64,000 nucleotides of DNA from Filosporella fistucella (Eukaryota > Ascomycota > Leotiomycetes > Helotiales): positions 6,138,001 to 6,202,000 of the forward strand of contig JAQJZZ010000010.1 of assembly GCA_030077755.1 (NCBI GenBank), read 5' to 3'. A model generated the notes under the pieces. That model did no database searches. It saw nothing but the letters and a program-made list of their open reading frames with translations, and was not told the origin of the DNA. Below, piece by piece: positions 46,297 to 57,562 of this stretch. Numbering within the stretch: position 1 is the stretch's first letter; each line of letters begins with the position of its first letter. Position numbers and translations under genes: made by a program.

Positions 46297-48043
46297 ATGG
46301 CAGAAATCGTTCCAGTGACAGAATGGCCAGAATATGCAACCAATCCTCAAGGCGGGGATCCTTTCACTCAGGATCTGAACGCTCCCTATGATAAAGTATG
46401 TTTCGAAACACATTGCGACCTTCTTCTAAAGAGATACAGGGAGATCTGTGCTGGCTTCTGGTCTGTACAGTCCTTTGCTGGTAAGTTAATCTCTTTTCAA
46501 TGTTCCCGCTGACAATATAGGCAAATCACACCTGCAATCGGCTTTCTTTACTCTGGAATGCATCGACGCAAAGCCGCTTTGACCATGATCTTCCAATCCC
46601 TCTTCTGCGCTTCAGCCTGTGGAATACAATTTTGGGTTTATGGATACTCTTTGTACCAATCACACACGACTGGACCGTTCATCGGAGATTTATCTCTCGC
46701 AGGCCTTCACAATGTCCTTGCTCAACCAAGTCTGGCGAACTCTGATATCCCAGATATTCTCTATGCATGCTTTGGGTTCACATTTGTCACTGCCACTGCG
46801 ATGATCTTGGCTGGGGCAATGCTGGAGAGAGGCCGTCTGGGACCTAGTATGCTGTTTCTGTTGTGCTGGACAACATTTGTTTATTACATGTGAGTTTTGC
46901 CATGCTTCAACAAACTTTGCTGATCAAAAAGACTTGCTGTAGGATTACCCTCTGCCTGCGAACCTCTGTGAACCTCACTGACAACAATAGTATTGGGAAT
47001 GGAATCCTTCTGGATGGTTATACAAACTTGGAGTTTACGACTTTGCTGGCTCTGGACCAGTTCACATTGCTAGTGGTTTCTCCGCTCTTGCATGGTCATT
47101 GATGTTGGGTCCCCGAAAAGATCCCAATGGAGAATCCCTTCACGCAAAAATGCCTCACTTCAGGCCTCATAACCCCTTTCTTGTTGGACTAGGGACGATC
47201 TTGATTTGGTTTGGATGGTTCGCATTCAATGGTCAGTCAATCTTCGTCCTTGAGTATATGGACTAATAGTATAGGCGCGTCAACTGCAAACCTCAGCATC
47301 CGAAGCATCTATGTGGTGGTCAATACTAACCTTGCAGCCTGCGGCGGTGGCATAACCTGGACAATGCTTGACTACGCCTTTGAACGGAAGTTTAGTATTC
47401 TGGGTTTTTGCTCTGGTATCATCGCTGGGCTTGTGGGAATCACACCTGCTGCAGGATATGGTAAGTTCTCCATCCATTGCGAATATGTCTAACATTTTTA
47501 GTCCCTGTCTACGTTTCTGCTCTTGTTGGCGCCCTGACATCTGTCGTATGTTTCTTCACATCTCGATACAAACACTACATTTCAATCGACGAGGGTCTTG
47601 ATATTTTTGCTCTCCATGGAGTAGGGGGATTTGTTGGAGATATCTTGACAGGATTTTTTGCTGCATCATTCGTTCCAGCTCTTGACGGAGTATCAGGTCA
47701 CACTTACGAGGGTGGATGGTGGGATCACAATTGGAAACAAATGGGATATCAACTTGCAGCTGCCACAGTTTGTGCCAGCTGGTCCTTTTTCATCACATGC
47801 ATTCTTCTATTCATAATCAACAAGATTCCGGGCTGTCATATCAGAGCTGCAGAGGAAGATGAATTGATGGGATTGGACGCCAAATATCTGAGTGATGTGG
47901 ATAGCGAAATATTTGGAGCAATGGAACTCATGGGAGCTGTTGGCGGATCGGGAGGATCTAGTATGAGAGCTGGCAGAACTACAACTCTTCCAGCCGAGTC
48001 GGTCATATTGGAGGGAGCGAAAACAGCTGTCAAATCTGAGTAA
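46297..48043 (+). CDS. Ammonium transporter (Amt/Mep family), 494 aa, 7 exons including a 7-nt microexon
   Basis: Plasma-membrane ammonium uptake. Exons in phase: 46297-46395, 46440-46480, 46521-46889, 46932-46938, 46991-47231, 47275-47460, 47502-48043. Family landmarks: GDLCWLLVCTVLCWQITPAIGFLYSG spans exons 2-3, RRKAALTMIFQS, LLCWTTFVYY, then WEWNPSGWLYKLGVYDFAGSGPVHIASG, GTILIWFGWFAFNG, LGFCSGIIAGLVGITPAAGY and DIFALHGVGGFVGDILTG with the conserved pore His in ALHG. The microexon ACTTGCT adds Ile-Leu-Ala between VYY and YWEW; homologues have a similar three-residue P-I-A stretch there, and no other splice set keeps the frame. The cytoplasmic tail is about 90 residues. Such genes are usually under nitrogen repression; no specific site was assigned. 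Confidence 0.92.
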
Positions 48044-50172
48044 GATGTAGGGATTGGTGCTATCTACTTGGGGTCCAATTACATTCTCTGCAACATTTCC
48101 TTGTCATATCCAGAATTATTATATCCATCATACTGTTAAGAAGATTGCACTACTCAATTCTGGGAATTCGAAAGAATCAGTGTCCAGTTTTTGCCCGAGG
48201 TTGGACTCACCGGAAGGCAAGGAGCGATGAAAGTTGGCCTTCGAATATGCCGGAGATGCCGCGGGATTTTACATGGGTTTGAAAAGTATCCACATATAAT
48301 GGGGTTTTAATTTGTACTTTATGTTAAAAACTACCTCTCGCTTTGATGACAAGGCAGTCAAAATGTTATTTCCCAATTGTGCAGCGAGCTTGGTCCAGGC
48401 CTGATGGGAAAGGGGGAGCTGCTAATAGCTAGGAAAACGACAATAGAATTTATCTCACAAACAAAAACCATCTCAGTTTACCCAATCTTGGATAACTTTT
48501 GAGACAGTCCCCTAATTTAAGTTACGGTTCAAACTCACTTCCCATTCCCCAATGGCGTCTTGCATTCGACATAGCCCCAATGTGCAGCTCCTGTATTACG
48601 CATTTTAATTCTTGCAATTTGGGTTTGATGTTGTCACAGGAAAACCCAGAATTGCAGTAACCTGTAGATAAATTGGCTTTGGGTACAGGATTTTCATGGA
48701 AATACCGACATTGCCTCACCAGCTCTCGTGTAACATATGCATGATAAAGTTTATGGTTCTGAGTTCATAAATTATCGAAAAATTGTATGCCCAAGCGTTC
48801 CAGGGTGTAAGAACTAAGATCAGGTATGGAAATGGGTGTGTTGGATACAGGTCACCCAGATCGGATGATGACAAATCGAAAAATGGCTAGCCTCAAGGCA
48901 CGTATTCTACTTCGAGAAGCAGAGTTTGGGGACCAAAGAATTGGGGCCGCTCGGCACGCGTAGTTGACTTCCGATATTTGTTATCATCATTGCAACTGCA
49001 AGAATTGCAGTCCAAACGGCGCGGCTACTCTCCCAGTATTTAAAACAGAAGTCCCCACCAGATGAGCGAAAGTCGAAAGGAAAATGGCCATGGACTTCTT
49101 TAGCAGCATCGCGAATCAGGCGGATTTGGGAAAAACTATACCATTGATCTTTGGTCTCAAAGTAATCACTTTGTCGTCAAACAGTATGGCAAGTTTTGTG
49201 AATAAAACATCCCACCCCATAGATATCACCAGCTGACACATCTATTATCCACGACTTTCTTTCTCAAGGAATTTGCTCGTCTACACCGTGCGGTACAATC
49301 CTAAGATCTACTCACAGGTGAAGCAGCACCGAAATCCCACGTCACACGAAAAATATGCGGACAAGGAGAATGAGAAGGAGGAGTCGATCGTATATTGCGA
49401 TAATATGTTTGAGAACCGGGGCGGGAAAAAACAAATGACAAAACATCCCGAATTCTGGTGCGTTTCATGGAACATCAGGATCTTCAGACTTGACAGCTAT
49501 GATTATAAAAGATAAGAGACAAAATGCTTGCATTTCATTTCATGGAACCCCAAGATCTTCAGCCGTGAGACCTGCGGCTGGAAAAGGCAAGAGACACACT
49601 GCCCAAATTCTAGTGCTTTTCATAGAACCTCAAAAAATCTGCAAGGGCGAGATCTCGAAGAGCCTAGCGCTTGGGAAATAAAAAGAAGAACAAGGTGGAT
49701 CCTACTGTTGTTGAAGCTACCTTTCAATCAGATTGTTATCAAGGACTAAAACTTGTTAAATTGACTGTCCAATGCTAAAGGTCCCACAGATCAAGCTGCA
49801 GGCACAGGTGAGAAAGATGCTAGCACATACAGTGCATTGTCTGAAGACATATTTCTCAAAACTGCCGAAGATCCCGTCGACTGGCCAAGCGGAGAAAGAG
49901 ATGGAGAAGGTTTAAAGTGGTACTATGTAGGAAAATATGGTTACACTTTCGCTCAAATCGATCATTCGCTACAAAATTGATAGGGTTTGACTTGGCTTTG
50001 ATTATGGCATTGGTTTTGACCTTGATCTTGAGTCAGATCTTGCACCTTATGATCGTATAGGATGTCGTTTCATCGATGCTTGGACATCGTCCTCCGTTAT
50101 ATATTTCTCCAACCTATACTCGCATTCCCTTGAACTACTCCCCCGGTTTAGCTATAATCAGCCATCCAAAGT
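48044..50172. other. 2.1 kb without a confident gene; degenerate internal repeats at 49.3-49.7 kb
   Basis: A possible small gene begins at ATG 49084 (MAMDFFSSIANQADLGKTIP) and has a GTAATC donor after GLK, but the following exon is unclear. Between 49273 and 49749 plus-strand reading gives repeated units such as RYNPKIYSQ, SWNIRIFRLDSYDYKR and SWNPKIFSRETCGWKRQET, separated by an in-frame stop (TAA... at about 49514). This looks like a decayed repeat protein. The left 400 bp are the 3' UTR of the transporter. Confidence 0.35.
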
Positions 50173-52086
50173 TTAGAATCGCCTCTTCGCCTCGGCAGCC
50201 TTGTAAGCCTCCGCCTCCCTCTCCAAGCGTCCCCTCCTCCGTCTTGAGATTCCTCTCCTCTGTACATGCTTGGTCAACCACCATCTGATACTATCACGCA
50301 TAAGAAACAGTACAGTTACAACAGCGACCGGCACAGCGATGATCCAGAAGTATCTTTCGCCATGATAAAGCGCAGGGAACGGCTCGATGTTCATCCCGAA
50401 ATAACCAGTGAGGAACGTCATAGGTAGGAAGATAATCGTGATGTTCGTGAGTTGTTTGAGAGTTTCGTTAGTGTATGCTGTCATCGTATTGAAGATGAGA
50501 TCGATCATGTTGTCACAGGCGCGGCGCATCTGATCGAGGGACTCTGTAATGAGAATGATATGATCTTCAACATCCCCCAGGTAGGTTTGCGCCATAGATG
50601 AGAGATTGACTGTTTTGGCAGATTTGGTGGTGTCACTCCGTGCTCCCAGTCCAGCTGTAGCGCCTTTATGATCTCGGAGGGCGTTGATAAGATTGACAAT
50701 CGGATTTACAAAGCCTCTAAATGTCATAATCTCACTGGTGATAACGTACAAGGAAGTGGTGTGCTTGAGATCTGGTTGAGTTAAGACGTCAAGTTCCAAA
50801 TCGCCAATGACATCCTGGTAAGTGGTTGCCACAGGTATCGCAAGATCAATGATAGCATCTAGAATGGCTTGTACAATCATTGACGCATCGCAAGATTGCC
50901 GGAGAATAGTATCTGGAGTCCGAAGTCGCTGAAGTATTGGCTCCTCAATGTCGTCGGCGGAGGTTTCGAAGAACGAAATAACGGTATTATCTAGCATAAA
51001 TTCAGTCCTTGATCTCTTCCTTGGGTATTGAATTGAAGCTTACCAGATGTCAGGAAGATCGAAACCTGTTCCGCGCTTACCGCATATTTCCTAGATGTCA
51101 GAGGAGAATGCTTCTCCATGAACTCCATGCGCTCTTTATTAGGACCTCCATGGTATCGCTGAAGAGTTTTCAAATTCTGTAGATGAGGTTCACTAGCACC
51201 TTCGGTGTGCCCAGTGATAAAACCATTAGCAGGATCGTGCACTCCCGCAATCATCTTCTTCTCTTGATGTTTCCTTTTCGCCTTGGAGCTGGAGAATATG
51301 TTGTGGACAAATTTGCTAAATCGACCTCTCTTTGGTCTCCTGATGCTATCCATATCCCCGTCGTCCGAATCACTATCCTCGGCATCGGAATGCAAGTGGA
51401 TCAGTTTCTGCAAAGTAAGCACCATGAAGGTATGGTCGGCGTACCTATTTCAATTGGTTAGCAAGTTATCAACCTCAAGATATTGCATATGTGTACCAAT
51501 CTGCCTTCGTTCTATTGGCCGTGTTTATCATGTCCTCGATCGCTAGCCGGTGAAGCTTCTTATATTGCCCAAGCGCTTGTATGACATCCCAACTCAGCCC
51601 ATTGACATTTATCCAACGACATTTGACCCAAGATTCTTGCTTTTCGTCCAGAAATTTAATCAATTGTTCGTTGTCAAGCTCATATCCTACCATATGCTCC
51701 TCACTGAAGTCCACAATTGTTATTTGACACTGCTCGTGGAATGTAGGGAGATCGGTTCTTCCACCGTTGGGTTTCGAGGGATCGAGTCCAGGTTCCTGAC
51801 CTGCTTGCCAATTTGGGCGCATCGGTGTGATGTCGACTGTCGCAAAGGATTTCGCAGTATTTGCACGATTGCGCCGGCGTAGCATAGTGGGCGATTGCGA
51901 TATTCCCACAATTGGATCTGATTTCACAGAACTGCTTCGTCTTAGACCATCGACATTTTTCGCCGTAGGATGAGGCTCTCCCTCCCCGGCCTCGACATCG
52001 AAATTGACATGAGTAGGTGAGGTGACTGCCTCGAAAATAGGGGCGTCCGAGAAGTCTCGTACTGCTGGTGGAAATGCGTCTGCCAT
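50173..52086 (-). CDS. CorA-family Mg2+ transporter, 602 aa
   Basis: Divalent-cation channel/transporter. Three exons in phase: 52086-51497, 51444-51044, 50990-50173. The N-terminal ~130 residues are polar and probably cytosolic ([18 protein letters not shown]). CorA body motifs: [41 protein letters not shown] spanning intron 1, and DNTVISFFE spanning intron 2. A long acidic/basic insert ([16 protein letters not shown], then a Lys/Arg-rich stretch) interrupts the domain, as in fungal Alr1/Mnr2-type proteins. The signature GMN is present in [11 protein letters not shown] between two membrane segments ([13 protein letters not shown] and [17 protein letters not shown]). The C-terminus is strongly basic. 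Plasma-membrane or vacuolar location cannot be decided. Confidence 0.93.
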
Positions 52087-52690
52087 TGTGAGGAGGTGTA
52101 GATTATTGTAAGTTACTCTCCTAGGCTTCAAAGAAAGAATCGATTGGGTATCATGAAAGAAAAATGCGAGTATATCAACAATTTAGAAGCGAAGAAAGCA
52201 ATTTATGCATAAGGTCAAAACAGAGCAAGTGTGTTTTGCGGCATCACATCCTGTCTGGTATTTCTATTGTTTCTCCTTCGTCTGATTTCAGCTTAGAATC
52301 TGCGTCTCAACGACGTCAACCGCCAAGCTTCTTCAATGCCGGGAGCTAAACCACATTCGAGCTGGTGGCGGGGATTACCCGCCCCTGAATAATCCTGTTC
52401 CTCCTCAAACTCTATCTAGATAAGTAGGATATGAAATGAATGTACGCACTCCTTCCTGTTACTTCAGTCTTATCATTATCAAGTGTATATTGCTCCCAAT
52501 TTGTGTATTGGATGTATTTTTCGCTATGTATTTGCATACTTTCATAGGTCAATTACTGATATCCGGATTTCTAGCTATGATATTACAATAGGATACACAT
52601 TTATCCAAATTCCCTAGCCTCTGGGTTCTATGAGCTCCGACCGAGCATTGGGTACTAAAACAACTTTATCAATCTTCAATTCCAACATCT
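52087..52690. other. Intergenic, no gene seen
   Basis: About 600 bp: promoter of the CorA gene (left) and 3' flank of the coiled-coil gene (right). AT-rich from 52440. Confidence 0.45.
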
Positions 52691-53719
52691 TTAGGTAGCC
52701 CCAAATAATTTGCTCAAACGAGAACGACTTGTATTCTTCGGCTTCTGATAATTGTCCCAGGAATCCGTTCTTGAAACTCCGCTTGAGGTTGGTGGAGCCC
52801 GAGTTATCTGCTGATTAATTCTATCGTCCCTATCATCACTGCGACAATTAGTCGATTTCCATAGAATTCTCAGGACACTCACTCATCCAAGCTCAACCGT
52901 TGAAATACCTCAGGCTCCCCACGCATGGCTCTCTCTACCCCCTGGAACTGTCGACGATAATCATCATGCTTTGTCTTGGCAGCCATGAACCTCTTCTCGG
53001 CATCCCTTCTCTTCTCTTGCAAACTCGCCATCTCTGCATCAAGCTGTGCCATAATTCTCTGCTCTTCACTCATCTGAGCATTATACTCCTCCACCTTCTT
53101 GTTCAATGGCTGAAGGACACTGGACATGATACTGGGACTCGCAATACGGGAAATCTCGTTTCCAGGCAAAGCGACTTTCTCGGCGGATCTAGATGCAGAA
53201 GATCGAGGGCTTTGCTGCTGACGGTCTCGTGTGACTGGAACAGACTGATTCTGTGAGATTGGAGCTGGTCCTGAAACTGATCCTCGTTCTGGCCGTCTGT
53301 TTGCAATTCCTGCTTGAGGTTGTTCATCCTCCTCAGTCCGTCTATATCCACGACGTCGCTGTTGAGGGCGCTGGTTATTGGCGTCTTTGGAATCAAAAGG
53401 CTTCTCTGAAAGTCCAGGATAAGATGGAGGTCGTGAAGTTTCAACAGGAGGCCCCCGAGCAAATGCATCTTTTGCAACAGGCGGCCTGCTTTGTCCAGGA
53501 ATTTGACGCTGCTACCAAAATTAGAAAGACTTTTAATCCAAGGTTGTGAACACTCACCTGGTATGATCCCCCTTGATTGTCCATTGTAGGGTTTATTTGC
53601 CTCGTTGGGGAGCGCTGGGTGTTTTGGTAAACATCATTATATTCATGATAGTGTGCACTACCCCGCTTATTGATCCGATCCTCCAATTCCCGAGGAGACT
53701 GTTTCACAGAAGTCTGCAT
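52691..53719 (-). CDS. Hypothetical coiled-coil protein, 312 aa
   Basis: Three exons in phase: 53719-53558, 53511-52883, 52838-52691. The first two thirds are polar and disordered, rich in Gln, Pro, Arg and Ser (DANNQRPQQRRRGYRR, GPAPISQNQSVPVTRD). A coiled coil of about 70 residues follows (NKKVEEYNAQMSEEQRIMAQ, EKRRDAEKRFMAAKTKHDD). The C-terminus is basic (SRSRLSKLFGAT). No enzyme motif or membrane segment. Family not recognised. The start is the only in-frame ATG before the first good donor. Confidence 0.75.
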
Positions 53720-55112
53720 GTTAATATGAAATGAATGAGAAGTTGAAAGGATGCCACGATTGAAGAGAATGGATAGAACTGAATCTATATTTTGTTGTGA
53801 TAAGAATATTTGTGGCTGGGATATGAACTGAATCGGCGGGACGGCTGGTTGCTAGGATATCCAGCGAGCCAGCCACCAAAACCTAAAAACGTGGCGAGCC
53901 GCGTCTGGGGAATTCCGTCGGAATTAAACCAAATTCTTATTTCTCGATGAAGTTTCAATTCCAAAAGAAAAACTTCAGCTGCCGTCTCCTCTGCGATCTG
54001 TTTAGAAGCATGAGATCATCAAATCTACTCTGCTAGCATATCTCCTACGCCAATATCGGAATCAAATTTCTCATAGGCAACACGGCATCCCAGATAGAAT
54101 ACCTCCCGTGTTACAGCAAATTATTCATTGGTATCTCCTTTCCCACACGTTTGGGCTCAGCTAACGCGACTGTAGACACGCGCTATCCCCTCACCCTTTG
54201 ATCTCCCCCTCCGCCTCGATATACTCTTGCTCTAAATTGGAAGAAGCCCTTGCAGGCTGTTTTCGGAGCGCACTTTGTTACATTGATCATTCGAACTGGA
54301 AAGGCAAAGTCCCAACAATTGAAGTGAACACTTTACAATGGGATTTGAGGGCGAGGAAGGAAGGGGGATAGCAAGGATACGCATGCAACCTGGAAGAGGC
54401 ACTGTGGTTAAGGAGCCCCTCCTCGGACACCAGGTGACATTGAGAGGCCCCATATCGGCGGGAGTTCTAACAGCTATCGTCAAATCTTCTTCGAATTCCT
54501 GCACGATCTATCTTCCAGCCTCCTTCAACACAAGTACGCCCCCACCCCCCGGGAGCCTCATACACCGAGTACGCAGACATTTGGTTGTCACCATTTCCAT
54601 GAAATATGCTTTGACGTTTCGATCTGTTGCTCATTGCAATTCCTACTCTCACGATATCGGGAATCGGTTCTGGCAATCAACTCTCTTCCTTCCACCATCT
54701 ACCCAGCATGCGAGACTTCTCTTCCCATTCGAATCCATGGAGACTTGTCCTGGTTCTCAAAACTGGCCAATACCCAGTTTTCGATCTATCCTTCCAGTGT
54801 TCCATCCCTGTTTGATATTGTCTCCCAATCTTCTATCTCGCGTTGTGAGAGATAAACCTTACACTCCTTTCGTATTTTTTGCATAAATCCCTCCCACGAC
54901 TTAGATTTCTCAAACCTATGTCAAAACAGAAGCAACGGTAATTTCACTACAGTCTTTACATTCTTTCCCAGCTTTGAAAACTTAATGTCGTGAGTTCATA
55001 GGTAAGGTCTCTCGAATATCACTGGCTGCATTTAAACCCACAAACTTTGATACCAATTTCTCACATGATGCATTCTCAATTGACCCTTATGTTTTGAATA
55101 TTTCCATTTATT
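53720..55112. other. 1.4 kb without a confident gene
   Basis: A plus-strand ORF of 182 codons (54338-54886) begins MGFEGEEGRGIARIRMQPGR but loses any regular character after ~80 codons; the opposite strand has overlapping ORFs of similar weight. No domain, no splice support. Possibly a short species-specific gene. Confidence 0.35.
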
Positions 55113-55644
55113 CTATCTACTACTAAAATTGAAATTCCACAACTCAATACTCTTCACTATTTTCGAAAATTTGATCCGGAGAATTCCACAGACGTCGCTG
55201 TGGAGATGACGAAGATTTGAAGCAGCTGCGGTTGGACCTGACACAGTTCTCTGTGCTTGGCTTTGGGACCTCGGGGCAAGGGGAGATCTACTCGGTCTTC
55301 TCTGACCTGGTAGTCTCCGACTTGGTGATATGCTACGTCTGGATGGCTCAATTCCATACCTAGAAGGTGCACCACTCTCTTGTGGTTTAGGAGCTTTCTT
55401 GGCAGCTGCATCCCCAACCTTTGGACTAGGAGTACCCGCAATTTCTCGTGAATTGCCTCCACTGGAAGCTTTTCTAGGTTTTCTGCCCTTCTTATTTTTA
55501 ATCCACTCAAAGAATTCCACAAGTGAGTCTGTCTATTCAGAAATCTCATCTTGAAGTCCTTGAGGGGTATGCAGTCGATCGAGCTCGTCAATCTGCTATT
55601 CTTCATTGGCAACTTGAAGCTCCTTTCGAAGTTCGGAGAATATC

Positions 55645-55678
<34 letters not shown>

Positions 55679-55799
55679 GAGAAGGGATTTTTCTTCGTGG
55701 GAACTGCCCACCTTTCGCCTTTACTCTTGGTTGAGAATATTCAGCAAGTGCTTGCTTCATGCTTTCCAACTTGAGTTTGTCATTTTTCTCGACATGCAT
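55113..55799 (-). pseudogene. Coiled-coil protein remnant with two in-frame TAG codons
   Basis: On the minus strand one frame stays protein-like from before 55799 to 55113 but has TAG at about 55598-55596 and again at about 55535-55533. Before the first stop: NDKLKLESMKQALAEYSQPR and a Lys/Glu/Arg run produced by a TTCT microsatellite, then ELRKELQVANEE. Between the stops: QIDELDRLHTPQGLQDEISE. After: DSLVEFFEWIKNKKGRKPRK and a Ser/Pro/Arg-rich tail. Both stops follow GAA and could be C-to-T changes of CAG. Alternatively a single intron from a GTAAAG donor near 55730 to the second TAG would remove both stops and the microsatellite in phase. Function unknown. Confidence 0.4.
55645..55679. repeat. 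(TTCT)n microsatellite
   Basis: About eight to nine perfect tetranucleotide units. It lies inside the stop-interrupted coiled-coil frame, where it encodes Lys/Glu/Arg repeats on the minus strand. Confidence 0.9.
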
Positions 55800-56228
55800 A
55801 CCCCAAGCTTTAACAAGAATATTGAAATCCCTTGCAACGCAAAGATATAAATCTGGCTGACCTAAACACTTTTTAATTCCGTCGCCTTCAACTCCCTTCG
55901 CTATCTCTCATTCAACACCGTGTCTTCTCTTGGAGAACTGATGGGATAAGTAGTTTGAGGGTTTGGTTATCAGGCCTTTCCTAAAGAAAGTAGTTAGGTG
56001 GTGTGGAGAAGAAGGGGCGCTAATCGAGGAAGTTTTCAGGTCGAATGCAGAGGAGCTGTGGCATGTAGACAGAAGAATAGAGAACCAGAAAATCTAAGAA
56101 GTGATCGAACCGTGGGTGAGAGGCAAATAGTAAGCTGAATGTGGATTTTGGTTACCCACTCGTTTCAGACAGCCAAAGATGTCTAATCGGAGACCCCGTG
56201 GTACTCTTGACTGTGATACAACAGTCTC
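55800..56228. other. Intergenic / upstream part of the coiled-coil remnant
   Basis: The minus-strand frame of the remnant stays open to a TGA near 55905, reading GQPDLYLCVARDFNILVKAW, with no start of its own. Beyond that nothing was recognised. Confidence 0.35.
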
Positions 56229-56504
56229 TCAGTCAAAAACCTTCTCAACATTGTGTTTGCTATCGGTAGTGCAATTCTTGGATACCCACTGGCAATCCGT
56301 ATAACAGGACGATGTTTTATTTCGCTCATATGCCCAACGCCAATTTGCATCGAGTGTGATGGAGCTGTTCTGAGTACTCCAATTCGTAGGAGAGGTCCAG
56401 AGCTCCCATGTCAATAGGGGATGGTTTTCTGGGACTAGGGTACCAGCTTGTTGAGTTGAAGTCAGTGTCAGGGTCAGAATAATTGAGATGAGTCAATACT
56501 GCAT
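56229..56504 (-). pseudogene. Truncated GH7 cellulase (cellobiohydrolase/endoglucanase) pseudogene
   Basis: From ATG 56504 the minus strand reads a signal-peptide-like sequence broken by TGA at codon 4 (56495-56493): LISIILTLTLTSTQQAG. The GH7 N-terminal landmarks then follow in the same frame: Gln-Gln-Ala-Gly-Thr, HPLLTWELWT, SSITLDANWRWAYE and SSCYTDCQW. In active GH7 enzymes the matching segments are the mature N-terminal Gln, the LTWxxCT segment, the LDANWRW motif and the CYTGN segment; here the Cys of LTWxxCT has become Trp. The frame ends at a TGA (56231-56229), where a ~400-residue enzyme would continue, and no catalytic ExDxxE region was found downstream. So only the first ~90 residues survive. 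Confidence 0.8.
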
Positions 56505-57562
56505 GTCCCTTCCACCGAGTTTATCATGGAGACTTGGTTTCCTGTCCACAGGTGAGGTAGGTAGTCGAAAGAAACTTGTAGCACCATGATACATGATTCC
56601 CCTTTTATCATCAAGTTTTAATCTATCGAAAAATCTCCGCCAAATTCGAGACTGCTGTCTCTTGCGGCGTGGTGGAATCTGATGGTCTGCGATTCGCCTG
56701 AATCTTCAATTGTGATAAAAGTAATTTCAAATATTTACTTGATTCTGAAGTCTCTCCGTGTAAGTCAATGCCAGCGATAGCGTATATAGAGACACATCAT
56801 TCCTTGCAATGCAGTGATTGCAACTCTGTCTTTCGCCTCCACATTTCACCTTTCTTTTTGGACACTAATCACGTGGGAAAGTGCTCTTTTTGGTAGCTTT
56901 TATAGAAGAACCAGCTTCAGATGTTGATGATGTTCATATAAGTGTATCAAGACTGGAAGACGGACACAACGCCAAAGTCTGTGTTGAGACGCATCCCCGA
57001 GTACCCCGCGATTACTGACAAGGCTGACTAATCATACCGCCACCCAGAATTTAACCAAAAAGATTCAGCTTTTGTCTCTACCCTTGCGAGGGACATCTGG
57101 GATAGTTTTTGTGGCGCTGGAGAACTTGCCCAATACAGGGACACGACCGGTAGTCTGCAACTCTCGTACGATTACACGTCTACAGATGGACGAATACCAG
57201 AAGGCGGTCTGCAAAAGTTTGCAATAAGATCACCACGTCGAAACGGAACCTGAAGTCAGAGAAAGAGATATCAACTGCTCAAGACTGATCTTGGTAGCAA
57301 TGGCATTGGCATGCACTCGAGTAATGTCGACGTTGAAAAATTTAGGGGTATGGTTTCTGTCATGTCAAAACCCTTGACACGTATTAATATGTGTTGATTC
57401 GACCAGGGTTGCTTCGGACGCCATTTTTTCAGCTGAGGCCTGGGATGATATTTCCTCGGCTCAAGTTGAGATAGTAGATAAAGGAAGGACTATATAACAT
57501 GATTTCGAGCCCCCATTTCAATATAGTCATCCGAGAATACCATCGAAAATTGATCGTTGACG
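56505..57562. other. Intergenic, FMO upstream region
   Basis: About 1 kb with no coding signal. The right end is the FMO promoter. On the minus strand GCGGGGTA occurs at 57002-57009, the same 8-mer as in the sugar-acid cluster promoters. Confidence 0.45.

Noticed and set aside
54338..54886. 182-codon plus-strand ORF
   Set aside because: Protein-like only at the start, no domain, equal-weight ORFs on the other strand.
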